Of a stretch of 47,642 nucleotides of DNA, positions 19,925 through 29,961 are shown in pieces. Every line of letters begins with the position of its first letter. Position 1 is the stretch's first letter. The notes under the pieces were generated by a model. The model saw nothing but the letters and a program-made list of their open reading frames with translations. It was not told the DNA's origin and did not search any database. The position numbers and the translations under genes were made by a program. The stretch lies in NCBI GenBank assembly GCA_016926065.1, contig JAFGPI010000162.1, positions 1 through 47,642 on the forward strand, written 5' to 3'. This DNA is from Candidatus Krumholzibacteriota bacterium. Lineage in GTDB: Bacteria; Krumholzibacteriota; Krumholzibacteriia; Krumholzibacteriales; Krumholzibacteriaceae.

Positions 19925-21249
19925 TGGGTGACCTATTAAACATAAGACCACGCCCGCCCAAACGCTCCCGGTCGACAACGGCGAGCGCCGGGAGAACGGC
20001 CCTTGCCCGGGGGGCAGCCGCGGCCCAGGTAGTAGCCCTGGCCAAGGGGATGGCCAGGGCCTGGCAGGCGGTCCTGACCAGGGGGACGGCCGCGGCCAAG
20101 GGAATAGCCATTACCGCGGGGAAGTTCCCCGCCCCGATAGGAGCCTTCACCTTGGGGGCGGCGCTGATCCTCGGCGGGGCCCCGGCCTCCCAGGCCGAAT
20201 CGTACGCCGAAGTGAGCGGACAGCTCTCCGGTTGGATCGCCGGCCGGCGGCATCAAAACGATAACTTCTATCATACCGGCGTCCGCTATATCCCCGGTCT
20301 GGATCTAGAATACACCCCCGGCGAACTAATCCGTCTCGGATTCGACCTGTCTCTCAACTCGTTCGCCGTGAAGGGCAGCGGCGCCTCCCCCAAGATGGAG
20401 CTCGAACTGTACCGCCTCAAGCTCCGCTTGACGAGCGATCAAACCGAGATGCGCTTTGGATTGCAGAAGATAAACTTCGGGCCGGGCTACCTCCTGCGGT
20501 CGCTGCGGTGGTTCGACCGGATGGATCCGCGGGATCCCCAAAAGCTTACCGAGGGAGTCTACGGAGTGCGTTTCGTCTACAGCGCCATGAACAATGCCAG
20601 TCTCTGGCTTTGGGCGCTCTACGGCAACGATGAGCCGAAGGGATACGAAGCGCTCCCCACCCCCGGGGACGAGGCGGAGTTCGGCGGGCGGCTCCAGCTC
20701 CCCGTGCCGGCCGGCGAGGCCGCCCTAAGCTGCCATACGCGAATGGTCGACGGTTCCCTCCACCGCCTCGGCAAATTCAGGGAAAACCGCCTCGCGCTCG
20801 ACGGACGCTGGGATGTGGGGATCGGGATTTGGTTCGAGTCGGTACTGCAACGGCAGCACAGCGATCTTATTCCGTGCCCCTGGATGAAATACCTTACCCT
20901 CGGGGCGGACTATACCGTTCCCCTGGGCCAGGGATTGTACTGCCTGTTCGAACACCTAGCGCTGGTACGATCCAGCGAATTGTCCGGCCGGGATGGCGAT
21001 AACAACTTTACCGCCTGGCACCTAAACTATCCTCTCGGCATCTTAGACCTGGTCTCGGCGATCGGGTATTTTTCGTGGGACGAGGAGAAATACGCACAGT
21101 ATTTGGCCTGGCAGCGGACGTGGGATTCGGTGGTGCTCAATATCAATCTATTTTATTATCCCTCCTCCGGCGGGGATAATTACATGTTAAACCGCAACCT
21201 TCCCGGCTCGGGATACGGCGGACAGTTGACCGCAATGTTCAATCACTGA
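19924..21249 (+). CDS. Predicted outer-membrane beta-barrel-like protein with long cationic Ala-rich N-terminal extension
   Basis: ATG at 19924 overlaps the tetR stop (TGATG). R/K/A-rich first ~75 residues, hydrophobic GAFTLGAALILGGAPASQA signal-like segment, then alternating strand-like sequence (LEYTPGELIRLGFDLSLNSFAV...LELYRLKLRLTSDQTEMRFGLQKINFGPGYLLR). Confidence 0.75.
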   Translation: MGDLLNIRPRPPKRSRSTTASAGRTALARGAAAAQVVALAKGMARAWQAVLTRGTAAAKGIAITAGKFPAPIGAFTLGAALILGGAPASQAESYAEVSGQLSGWIAGRRHQNDNFYHTGVRYIPGLDLEYTPGELIRLGFDLSLNSFAVKGSGASPKMELELYRLKLRLTSDQTEMRFGLQKINFGPGYLLRSLRWFDRMDPRDPQKLTEGVYGVRFVYSAMNNASLWLWALYGNDEPKGYEALPTPGDEAEFGGRLQLPVPAGEAALSCHTRMVDGSLHRLGKFRENRLALDGRWDVGIGIWFESVLQRQHSDLIPCPWMKYLTLGADYTVPLGQGLYCLFEHLALVRSSELSGRDGDNNFTAWHLNYPLGILDLVSAIGYFSWDEEKYAQYLAWQRTWDSVVLNINLFYYPSSGGDNYMLNRNLPGSGYGGQLTAMFNH

Positions 21250-21269
21250 TCTGAGGAAAGGAAACCTGG

Positions 21270-22022
21270 ATGGGAAATCAAGCGGATAGAAGCGCTGGAG
21301 AAGCTGCTCCGGCGAAAAACGGCGCTCTCATCACCACCAGCGGCCTGGTCAAACAGTTCCCCACCGGAGGCTACCTGTTCACCGCCCTGAACGGGATCAA
21401 CCTGCTAATCGACCGGGGGGAGTTCACCGGCCTGGTCGGTCCGAGCGGCTCGGGGAAGACCACCCTGCTCAACATCATCGGGGCGCTCGACTACCCCAGC
21501 AGCGGCAGCGCCGTCGTGCTGGGCAGCGACACCAAGCACCTCAACCACAAGCAGTCGGCGCGGCTGCGTAACCATCACATCGGGTTCATATTCCAGACCT
21601 ATAACCTCCTTCCCGTTTACACCGTCTACGAGAATGTAGAGTTTCCCCTACTGCTCCTCGGCATGGAGGCCGATAGGCGCAGGAGGGCCGTCACCCAGGC
21701 GCTGGAATGGGTCGGCCTCACCGACCGGGCCCAGCAGAGGCCCGCGCAGTTGTCCGGGGGCGAAAGCCAGCGGGTGGCGGTAGCGCGCGCGATGGTGAAG
21801 AAGCCCGAGATCGTGCTGGCCGACGAGCCCACGGCCAATTTGGACGCGGAAAACTCGCACAATATATTGCGGATGATGGTAGAGCTCAATACCGAGCTGG
21901 AGACGACCTTTATCTTCGCCACCCACGACGAAAAGGTCATCCGCTATCTGCGGCGAAGGATAACCCTCCGCGATGGACGGGTGGTGGAGGACAGGGAAAT
22001 GGAACCGGATTACACCACCTAA
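21270..22022 (+). CDS. ABC transporter ATP-binding protein, LolD/MacB type
   Basis: 250 aa; Walker A GPSGSGKTT, signature LSGGESQRVAVARAM, Walker B EIVLADEPTANLD. Confidence 0.95.
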   Translation: MGNQADRSAGEAAPAKNGALITTSGLVKQFPTGGYLFTALNGINLLIDRGEFTGLVGPSGSGKTTLLNIIGALDYPSSGSAVVLGSDTKHLNHKQSARLRNHHIGFIFQTYNLLPVYTVYENVEFPLLLLGMEADRRRRAVTQALEWVGLTDRAQQRPAQLSGGESQRVAVARAMVKKPEIVLADEPTANLDAENSHNILRMMVELNTELETTFIFATHDEKVIRYLRRRITLRDGRVVEDREMEPDYTT

Positions 22023-22036
22023 AGGGGGCGACGGCG

Positions 22037-23212
22037 ATGATCGTGAAACTGGCCTTCCGTAACTTGATGGGGGCGGGGCTTCGTACCTGGCTAAACGTCA
22101 TCGTGCTTTCACTGGCCTTCGTCATGATCATTTGGGTCAAGGGTATGCTCGAGGGAATGAACAATTACGCCAGAACGGCGAAGATAGATTCCGAGGTGGG
22201 CGGAGGCCAGTTCTGGCACCGCTCTTACGATCCCTATGACATGCTTACCTACGAGGAAAGTCACGGCGTCCCCCCTCCCGCCCTCTCCCGCCTGGTCGAG
22301 CGCGGCGAGGCGGCCGCGGTGCTCCTCACCCCCGCATCCATTTACCCGGACGGACGCCTGCAATCGGTGGTTCTAAAGGGGATCGATCCCGGGCAGAAGA
22401 TTGTGAATCTACCCGCTTCCTTTCTCGCGGTTGAAACCCCGGGCGCGATACCGGGAATGATCGGCAATATGATGGCGCACCAGACGAAATTGGAAATCGG
22501 CGACTATGTCACCGCCCGGTGGCGGGACGTGCACGGCACCTTCGACGCCACCGACATACGGATAGTACAGATCATGCGTACCACGCAACCAACGATCGAC
22601 CAGGGTCAGATATGGGTTCCCCTGGCGAGGCTCCAGGAAATGATGCGGGCCCCCGGGGAGGCAAGCTATTTGGTGCTGGCCAAGGGTGCGGAGACCATTC
22701 CGGAGGGAATCGAGGGGTGGATTCATCGAAATCCCGAATACCTGCTTCAGGAGATAAGCGATATGATTCAGATGAAGTCGGTCTCCATGAATATCATTTA
22801 CTCCCTGCTGCTCCTGCTCGGGCTGCTGGCTATATTCGACACGCAGGTCCTTTCGATCTGGCGGCGGCGCAAGGAGATCGGAACCTTCATGGCGCTGGGG
22901 ATGGAACGCGGCAAGGTAATCCGGCTCTTTACCTTCGAGGGGGCCCTGCACGGGATTTTCGCCCTTTTGGTCGGCGCCATCTACGGCATCCCGGTTCTCG
23001 CCTGGACCCTGCGGCGGGGCCTGTCTATGCCGGAGATCACGGATAACATAGGATTCGCCATACCGGAAACGCTCTATCCCAGCTATGGAGGTCAGCTCGT
23101 GATCGGCACCACCATCCTGGTCTTCATTACCGTCACCATCGTGAGCTTCCTGCCGGCTACGAAGATCGCCAAGCTTAAACCGACCGACGCGTTGAGGGGG
23201 AAACAATCATGA
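22037..23212 (+). CDS. FtsX-like ABC transporter permease (1)
   Basis: ATG at 22037 within ORF 21707..23212; MIVKLAFRNLMGAGLRTWLNVIVLSLAFVMIIWVKGM ... IWRRRKEIGTFMALGMERGKVIRLFTFEG ... KIAKLKPTDALRG. Confidence 0.92.
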   Translation: MIVKLAFRNLMGAGLRTWLNVIVLSLAFVMIIWVKGMLEGMNNYARTAKIDSEVGGGQFWHRSYDPYDMLTYEESHGVPPPALSRLVERGEAAAVLLTPASIYPDGRLQSVVLKGIDPGQKIVNLPASFLAVETPGAIPGMIGNMMAHQTKLEIGDYVTARWRDVHGTFDATDIRIVQIMRTTQPTIDQGQIWVPLARLQEMMRAPGEASYLVLAKGAETIPEGIEGWIHRNPEYLLQEISDMIQMKSVSMNIIYSLLLLLGLLAIFDTQVLSIWRRRKEIGTFMALGMERGKVIRLFTFEGALHGIFALLVGAIYGIPVLAWTLRRGLSMPEITDNIGFAIPETLYPSYGGQLVIGTTILVFITVTIVSFLPATKIAKLKPTDALRGKQS

Positions 23213-24486
23213 TCCGGTTTCTCTTGAAAGGATTGATCCGGGACCGGCACCGCAGCCTCTTCCCCGTGATGGTGGTAACGGTAGGAGTGACGGTCGCGAT
23301 CCTGATGCAAACCTTCATGCACGGCGTAATGGACGATATGGTCCGGAGTAACGCCAAGCTGGACACGGGACATCTCAAGGTCACCACGCTCGGATACCGC
23401 GAAATTGCCCGTCAAATGCCGAACGACCTTTCCATATCCGGAATCGATCGGTTCCTACGCGGCCTGGAGACCGACTATCCCCGCCTGGAATGGACAACCC
23501 GCATCAAGTTCGGCGGCATTCTGGATATTCCCGATGAAGCCGGAGAAACCAGATCGCAGGGGCCGGCGATCGGCCTGGCCATCGATCTGCTCAGCGAAAA
23601 GACGCGGGAGATAAAGCGCCTGCAGCTGGCCGAGGCTCTGGTGCGGGGACGTCTCCCGGCGGATGCGGGAGAAGTGCTTATCAGCGACGAATTCGCTCAT
23701 CGGCTCGGCGCGGAGATCGGAGAGACCGCGACCCTGATCACCTCCACGGCGCAAGGCGGGATGGCGGTACACAATTTCGTGATCGCCGGAACGGTCCGTT
23801 TCGGCATGGCGGCCCTAGACCGCAACACGGTGATCGCCGATATCACTGATATGCAGTACGTCCTCGATATGGAAGGAAGCGCCTCCGAGGTGCTCGGCTT
23901 CTTCCCCAACCTCGTTTACGACGACCGCCAGGCCGAAGAGATAGTAAGGGAATTCAACGATCGGCATTCCGGGGGAGGGGAAGACGACTTTCTTCCCGTC
24001 ATGCAGACCTTGCGAATGCAGAACAATCTCGGCGAATATCTCGATCTGGCCGCCTTCCGGGTGGCGATCATCCTGGTGACGTTCTTCGCCGTCATGTCCA
24101 TAGTCCTGTGGAACGCGGGACTGATGGCCGGCATCAGGCGGTACGGAGAGATAGGCGTACGGCTCGCCATCGGGGAATCCAAGCACCAGGTCTACTGGCG
24201 GTTGCTCGCCGAATCCTTCTTGGTGGGCTTGACGGGATCGGCCATCGGCACTGCGCTCGGGCTCGCCGTATCGTACTACATGCAGGAGGTCGGCATCGAT
24301 ATCTCGGGCATGCTGCAGGGATCCTCGATACTGATGGGGAACATCATGCGGGCCCATATCACTCCGGCCAGCTATTACTTAGGATTCATACCAGGACTGG
24401 CGGCGACCTTCTTCGGCAGCGCGGTCTCCGGCATCGGCATATTCAGGCGACAGACGGCCCAGTTGTTCAAGGAGCTGGAAGCATAA
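23209..24486 (+). CDS. FtsX-like ABC transporter permease (2)
   Basis: 425 aa; ATGA overlap with previous gene; RDRHRSLFPVMVVTVGVTVAILMQTFMHG ... AGIRRYGEIGVRLAIGESKHQVYWRLLAESFLVGLTGSAIG. Confidence 0.9.
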   Translation: MIRFLLKGLIRDRHRSLFPVMVVTVGVTVAILMQTFMHGVMDDMVRSNAKLDTGHLKVTTLGYREIARQMPNDLSISGIDRFLRGLETDYPRLEWTTRIKFGGILDIPDEAGETRSQGPAIGLAIDLLSEKTREIKRLQLAEALVRGRLPADAGEVLISDEFAHRLGAEIGETATLITSTAQGGMAVHNFVIAGTVRFGMAALDRNTVIADITDMQYVLDMEGSASEVLGFFPNLVYDDRQAEEIVREFNDRHSGGGEDDFLPVMQTLRMQNNLGEYLDLAAFRVAIILVTFFAVMSIVLWNAGLMAGIRRYGEIGVRLAIGESKHQVYWRLLAESFLVGLTGSAIGTALGLAVSYYMQEVGIDISGMLQGSSILMGNIMRAHITPASYYLGFIPGLAATFFGSAVSGIGIFRRQTAQLFKELEA

Positions 24487-24511
24487 AGCGGAATAGAGAG
24501 GAGGAAAAAAG

Positions 24512-25258
24512 ATGAGATATTGGCCGACCCTGGTAATTCTATGGATGATGGCGGCGCCGGCGGCCGAAATCCAGGCACCCACCGGAGAAGAGGTACTCGA
24601 GCGTATCGACCGAAACATGTATTTGGACCAGGCGATCAGCACGGCGACCATGGTCATCCACGGAAGGAGCGCCACCCGGACGCTCACCTCGAAAACCTAT
24701 CGCCAGGGACTGAACCAGGCGTTCGTAGAGTATCTCTCCCCCCCGCGCGAGAAGGGCAAAAAGATGCTCCGCCTGGCCGATAAGCTCTGGACGTACACGC
24801 CGGAACCGACCGACCGGATAATAACGATATCGGGGCATCTGCTCCGCCAATCGGTGATGGGATCGGATCTCTCGTACGAGGATATCACCGAGAATCGCCG
24901 CCTCAGAGAATTGTATGACGCGCGGGTGACGGGACAAGAGGAGATAGACGGCAGGAGGTGCTGGATCTTATCCCTGACGGCGAAAACCGAGGACGTCACC
25001 TACCACGCCCGCACCCTCTGGGTCGACCAAGAGCGCTGGTTGCCCCTTAAGGAGGATCGTTTCGCTCGCAGCGGGCGGTTGCTGAAGACAATCCGGATCG
25101 AAGAGGTGTTCCCGGTAGGAGAACGTTGGTACCCCAAGCGGATGACCTTCAGGGATATGCTCTCGCGGGGGGACGGTACCGAGTACACAATCGACACCAT
25201 AGACATCGAGGTCGATATCCCCGATCACCTCTTCTCCAAGTCGGCCCTGCGGCAATAA
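24512..25258 (+). CDS. LolA-like outer membrane lipoprotein-sorting protein
   Basis: 248 aa; signal peptide; RTLTSKTYRQGLNQAFVEYLSPPREKGKKMLRLADKLWTYTPEPTDRIITISGHLLRQSVMGSDLSYEDI, typical of the LolA-like lipoprotein-sorting family (PF17131-type). Confidence 0.88.
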   Translation: MRYWPTLVILWMMAAPAAEIQAPTGEEVLERIDRNMYLDQAISTATMVIHGRSATRTLTSKTYRQGLNQAFVEYLSPPREKGKKMLRLADKLWTYTPEPTDRIITISGHLLRQSVMGSDLSYEDITENRRLRELYDARVTGQEEIDGRRCWILSLTAKTEDVTYHARTLWVDQERWLPLKEDRFARSGRLLKTIRIEEVFPVGERWYPKRMTFRDMLSRGDGTEYTIDTIDIEVDIPDHLFSKSALRQ

Positions 25259-25323
25259 AAAGTGACGGTGCAGATCCGCCGGTCCGGTCCATCCAGATCT
25301 CCGTCGAGAGATCCCTTGCACCT

Positions 25324-25385
25324 CTCAATTGATAGCCTCATCGAGAATTATACATAGTGGTGAACTCAATTGATAGCCTCATCGA
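25324..25385. repeat. 21-bp exact direct repeat, two copies, 20-bp spacer
   Basis: ctcaattgatagcctcatcga at 25324-25344 and 25365-25385. Confidence 0.92.
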
Positions 25386-25490
25386 AGCTTATTCTTGGTC
25401 TTGAGGGTGATGTGCTTTTTTAGCGACAGACCCCGGTCAGCCCGGAATTACGCATTATGATCCCCGCGTCCTGACCGGCGCGGCTTTCTC

Positions 25491-28400
25491 TCAGTTTCGC
25501 TTGCGTTCGAATATCGTATAGACCACCGGGATGAGGATCAGGGTGATTAGCGAGGAACTGAGCAATCCGCCGATCACGACCCGGGCCAGGGGAGCCTGCG
25601 CTTCTCCCCCCTCGCCGAAGCCGATGGCGAGCGGCAGCAGGCCGAGGACCGTGGTCATGGTCGTCATCAGGATGGGTCGCAGCCGGTGAGATCCCGCTTG
25701 CCGCACCGCGTCGATGAGCTGCATATCGCTGTCGCGGCGCAGCTGATTGGTATGATGGACCAGCAGAATGGCGTTATTCACCACGATTCCCGTCAGTATG
25801 ATACAGCCTATGAACGCCTGCATGCTGAAGATGGTGCCGGTCAGTATCATGGTCAGCACGATACCGATTATGGCCATGGGAATGGAGAATAGGACCACGA
25901 ACGGATCCCGGAACGATTCGAACTGCCCTGCCATTACCATATAAACGAGGAAGATCGCCAATATGAGACCCAGGAGCAGTTCCCTGAACGCTTTTTGCTG
26001 CTCCTCGTAGTCACCGCCGAAGAGGATGGCGAAATCCTTGGGTACCGGGATGAAGCGAAGCTGCTTGCGGATTTCCTCGATCACCGTTCCCATATCCTGG
26101 CCGGTATAGTTAACTTCGATGGTTATGATACGCTCCTGATCTTTCCTTTCGATGCGGACCGGCCCCTCCTCCCGCACCGTTTTTACGACGTTGCGCAGCA
26201 CCACCGGTTCGCCCCGGTTGTTCACCACGGTCAGGTCGAGCAATTCCTCCAGGTCCCGGCGGTCCGCTTCGCTCAAACGCACCACGATGGGGTACTGTTT
26301 GCCCCCTTCGCGGTAAAAAGTCGCCCGTTTTCCGCCCACCACCGTCTCCAGCGCATCCCCGATGCGCGATACTCCCAGGTTGAGATCGGCCGCCTTCTTC
26401 CTGTCTATCCGGATAATCTGCTCGGGGCTCCCCTCCTCCCGGCTGATCCTGGTGTCGGTGATGCTGGGAATCGTCTTGATGGCCTCGTTGACCCGCTGGG
26501 CAAGGAGGTGGGCCGTTTCCAGATCGTATCCGCGGATCTCCACGTCGATCGAACTTTCCGAGGAAGCACCCATGCGGAGAATGAAGAGCCCCTGCCCGGC
26601 GCGGGTCCGGCAGGTCACTCCCGGGAGGGTGGATAGCAACGTCCGCAGATCGTTCGCGATCTGCTCGCTGCTTCGTTTCCGTTGGCGTTGCGGGACCAGG
26701 CTTATTCGTATCTGCGCCGTGTGGCCTCCCCGGGCGCGCCATCCGCCGCTGCCGGCGTAGGCCATTACCGATACCGCTTCGGGCACCTGCTTGCCGACGA
26801 TCTCCTCTACCGTCCGGGTGGTCTGATCCACCACCTCCAGCCGGGTTCCCACCGCCATCTCCAGGCTGATCCGCACCTCCCCCTCATCGGTGGCGGGCAT
26901 CAGCTCCACGCCGATAAACCGTATCAGTATTAGGGAGGCTATCAACAAGCCTCCGGTCGTGACGAACACCGTCTTCTTGTGTCCCAGCGCCCAGGACAGC
27001 AAGCGGGAGTATCGGCTTTCCACGTTCCGGAACACACCCTCGCTCCAGGCATAGATCCGGTGCAGGCGGCTCTCGTTCTGATAATGTTCCGAGGACTGGA
27101 ACCGGAGGAACCGCGAGGCCAGCATCGGTATCAGCGTGAGCGCCACGATAAGGGAGCAGAACAGCGAGAAACTGACCACGTAGGCCATCTGCCGGAACAT
27201 GATCCCGGACATACCGCGGATGAACACCACCGGAAAGAACACGGCCAGCGTGGTCAGGGTGCTGGCCAGGATGGCCGACCAGACCTCGGTAGTCCCTTTC
27301 AGGGCGCTCTGTACGTAGGAATCCCCGGCTTCGCGGTGCCGATAGATATTCTCCAGCACCACGATGGCGTTGTCCACCAGCATCCCGATTCCCAGAGCCA
27401 ATCCCCCGAACGTTATAATGTTGAGCGTGAATCCTCCGAAATACATCAGCCCGAAGGTCGCCACGATGGAGATGGGTATGGCCGTGGCGATAATGAGCGT
27501 GCTGGAGACGTTGCGCAGAAAGAGAAACAGGATGATTATGGCCAGGATACCCCCCAGGAGGACGGCGTATCCCATATTGCTGATCGACTGCTTGATATAC
27601 CGGGAGGTATCGATGAGAGCGATCAGCCGGAGCTGCGGAATGTCGCGGTTGATCCGCTCCATCTCGGCCCGCACCTCCCGGGCCACATTCACGGTGTTCG
27701 CTCCGGATTGCTTGCTGACCGAAATGCGCAATCCCGGTTTGCCGTCGATCCGCACCACCTGGCGGATCTCCTCCCACGAGTCCAGCACGTCCGCCACGTC
27801 TCTGATCTGAATGGGCGAACCATCACGGACGGCGATGACCGTGTTACGTATTTCCTCGAGATCGCGATACTCCCCCTGGGTGCGTACCAGCACCTCGAAA
27901 TTTCCTTTATCGTACAGGCCGGCCGGCACATTGCGGTTCTCACTGCTCAGGGCCGCGAGCAGGACGTCGGTCGATATCCCGAGCGCCTTGAGCTCGGCCG
28001 CGTGCAGATCCACATGTATCTCCCGGTTAAGCCCTCCGCGAATGTCGATCGCCGCCACGCCGGGCACTCGTTCCAGCCGGTATTTCACCTGATCTTCGAC
28101 GATCTGCCGCAAATCGAGTGGATTGAGGCTGCTCGAGATTCCGAGATACATTACCGGAAAGGCGGAAAGATCGAACTTGCGGATCATGGGGCGCTCTATA
28201 TCCTCGGGCAGTCGCGCTATGACCCGGTCTATCCGATCGCGGATGTCGTTGGCGGCCACGTCGAGATCAGTGCCCCAGGTGAAGGAGACCCGCACCTGGC
28301 TGCGCCCTTCGGTGGAGGTGGAGGTGATTTCCTCTACTCCCTGCACGGCGGCCAGGGCCTCTTCTATGGGCCGGGACACGGATTCCTCGATCTCCTGGGG

Positions 28401-28565
28401 ACCCACGTTGGCGTACTCGGTGACCACGGAAATCGTGGGATAGGTGATTTCCGGCATAAGATCGATGGAAAGACGGCTGAAGGAAACGAGACCCAGCGTG
28501 ATAATCACCAGGAAAACTATGGTCGTCAGCACGGGACGGTTGACCGGTCCCCTTGAGATATTCAT
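25491..28565 (-). CDS. RND family efflux transporter permease (AcrB/CusA superfamily)
   Basis: 1024 aa; MNISRGPVNRPVLTTIVFLVIITLGLVSFSRLSIDLMPEITYPTISV..., GLALGIGMLVDNAIVVLENI, GIVVNNAILLVHHTNQL. Confidence 0.96.
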   Translation of the reverse strand: MNISRGPVNRPVLTTIVFLVIITLGLVSFSRLSIDLMPEITYPTISVVTEYANVGPQEIEESVSRPIEEALAAVQGVEEITSTSTEGRSQVRVSFTWGTDLDVAANDIRDRIDRVIARLPEDIERPMIRKFDLSAFPVMYLGISSSLNPLDLRQIVEDQVKYRLERVPGVAAIDIRGGLNREIHVDLHAAELKALGISTDVLLAALSSENRNVPAGLYDKGNFEVLVRTQGEYRDLEEIRNTVIAVRDGSPIQIRDVADVLDSWEEIRQVVRIDGKPGLRISVSKQSGANTVNVAREVRAEMERINRDIPQLRLIALIDTSRYIKQSISNMGYAVLLGGILAIIILFLFLRNVSSTLIIATAIPISIVATFGLMYFGGFTLNIITFGGLALGIGMLVDNAIVVLENIYRHREAGDSYVQSALKGTTEVWSAILASTLTTLAVFFPVVFIRGMSGIMFRQMAYVVSFSLFCSLIVALTLIPMLASRFLRFQSSEHYQNESRLHRIYAWSEGVFRNVESRYSRLLSWALGHKKTVFVTTGGLLIASLILIRFIGVELMPATDEGEVRISLEMAVGTRLEVVDQTTRTVEEIVGKQVPEAVSVMAYAGSGGWRARGGHTAQIRISLVPQRQRKRSSEQIANDLRTLLSTLPGVTCRTRAGQGLFILRMGASSESSIDVEIRGYDLETAHLLAQRVNEAIKTIPSITDTRISREEGSPEQIIRIDRKKAADLNLGVSRIGDALETVVGGKRATFYREGGKQYPIVVRLSEADRRDLEELLDLTVVNNRGEPVVLRNVVKTVREEGPVRIERKDQERIITIEVNYTGQDMGTVIEEIRKQLRFIPVPKDFAILFGGDYEEQQKAFRELLLGLILAIFLVYMVMAGQFESFRDPFVVLFSIPMAIIGIVLTMILTGTIFSMQAFIGCIILTGIVVNNAILLVHHTNQLRRDSDMQLIDAVRQAGSHRLRPILMTTMTTVLGLLPLAIGFGEGGEAQAPLARVVIGGLLSSSLITLILIPVVYTIFERKRN

Positions 28566-29758
28566 CGGCTGTTCTTCTCTCTCTGGGTGTTCTCCGGCTC
28601 ACCGGATGAATCCGGTGCTTCTTCCTGCAGCATTATCGGGCTCCCATCGTCGAGCAGGTGTTGCCCCAGAGTGATCACCCGGCCCTGAATGTTCGGATCG
28701 ATAATCTCGGTTACATCGGGCGTAACGATCCCGGTCGTCACCCGCACGTAGCGGGCTACCGTCTCCCCGTCCGGGACCACGAACATGACTGTTTCCCCCC
28801 TGCGTTCCACCACCGCCGTACTCGGCACGAGCTGCGAATTGGCCTTTTCCGCCGTGACCACCTCCACCCGGGCGAACATCCCCGGCTTGAGCAGATGCGA
28901 CGCGTTTCCTACTTCCACTTCCATTTCCGCCATCCGGGATGCTTCCCGCATCATCGGCGCGATGCGCGCCACGGTCCCGGAAAACCGCCTGTCCGGAAAG
29001 GCATCCACCAGCACGTCCACCGACTGCCCGCGGGCGATGTGTCCGTAATCCCGCTCGGTGATGGTGGTCCGCACTATCACCGAATCGATACCCACTACCA
29101 ATACCACGGCCATATTGGGTGCCAGCAACGCGCCCTCGTCAACGAAACGCTCCCCGATGAATCCGGCCCCGGAAGCGTTCAAAAGGGTGTACCCGAGCCT
29201 TATCCTGGCCGATTCCAGGGCGGCCTCACGCTGCTCCACCTGGGCTAGGGCCAGCCGGTAGCGTGCTTCCCGGGCGTCGTAGTTACCGAGGGCGGCATCC
29301 AGCTCGGCCGCCGTTACCAGGCCCTTTTCCTCCAACGACTCCACCCTTTCCTTCTCCTGCCGGGACAACTCAAACTGGCTGCGCGATTCGGCCAGCGACG
29401 CTTCGGCGATCCTCATATTGGCCTCGGCCTCCCGTACCGCCTGCTGGTATTCGGCATCGTTGATCCGGGCGATAATTTCTCCTTCCCGGACCGGGTCGCC
29501 TATTCTTTTATTTATCTGTATGACCCTGCCGGAAACTTTCGGGGCGACCACATACTGGTTGTAAGGATGAATGGTGCCGGTGAATTTACGGATCTCCCTG
29601 ATCGGCCCGAATCTTACCGCGGCGACCTCGACGGCGACGGGCGGCCGCTGATCATTCCCTTGCCCCCCTCCCCTTCCCTTAAGCAACAGCTGGGTCAATC
29701 TGACTCCCAATAGTAAGAAGATAAAGGCAGCGATAACTATGATGAACCATCTTTTCAT
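28562..29758 (-). CDS. RND efflux periplasmic adaptor (membrane fusion protein, HlyD/AcrA type)
   Basis: 398 aa; VAPKVSGRVIQINKRIGDPVREGEIIARINDAEYQQAVREAEANM; 4-nt overlap with the RND gene. Confidence 0.94.
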   Translation of the reverse strand: MKRWFIIVIAAFIFLLLGVRLTQLLLKGRGGGQGNDQRPPVAVEVAAVRFGPIREIRKFTGTIHPYNQYVVAPKVSGRVIQINKRIGDPVREGEIIARINDAEYQQAVREAEANMRIAEASLAESRSQFELSRQEKERVESLEEKGLVTAAELDAALGNYDAREARYRLALAQVEQREAALESARIRLGYTLLNASGAGFIGERFVDEGALLAPNMAVVLVVGIDSVIVRTTITERDYGHIARGQSVDVLVDAFPDRRFSGTVARIAPMMREASRMAEMEVEVGNASHLLKPGMFARVEVVTAEKANSQLVPSTAVVERRGETVMFVVPDGETVARYVRVTTGIVTPDVTEIIDPNIQGRVITLGQHLLDDGSPIMLQEEAPDSSGEPENTQREKNSR

Positions 29759-29961
29759 ACGACCGTTTCCTTTTCAGAATCCGAAGCGGGAGACGGGCAA
29801 GGTCCCGGATTCGGTATTCAATCCTTATTATAATATCACTCCTAGCGCGGTAAACAAAGTCATCCCCATTATAACCGTTGGGGGAGCGGTCTGCACGTAG
29901 AAAAAAACGGAGCGGGAATGTCCGTCCGATCGGTTTCCGTTCTATAAAACAGCCCGCATAT

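Noticed and set aside
25324-25385. Possible mini CRISPR array
   Set aside because: Only two 21-bp repeats with one 20-bp spacer, no third copy and no cas genes nearby.
26979-28556. 525-aa + strand ORF
   Set aside because: Antisense shadow of the RND transporter; His/Gly/Asp-rich translation with no recognisable domain.
25491-29758. RND-MFP pair as a novel efflux system
   Set aside because: Standard AcrAB-like arrangement; the absence of a TolC-type gene nearby is common.
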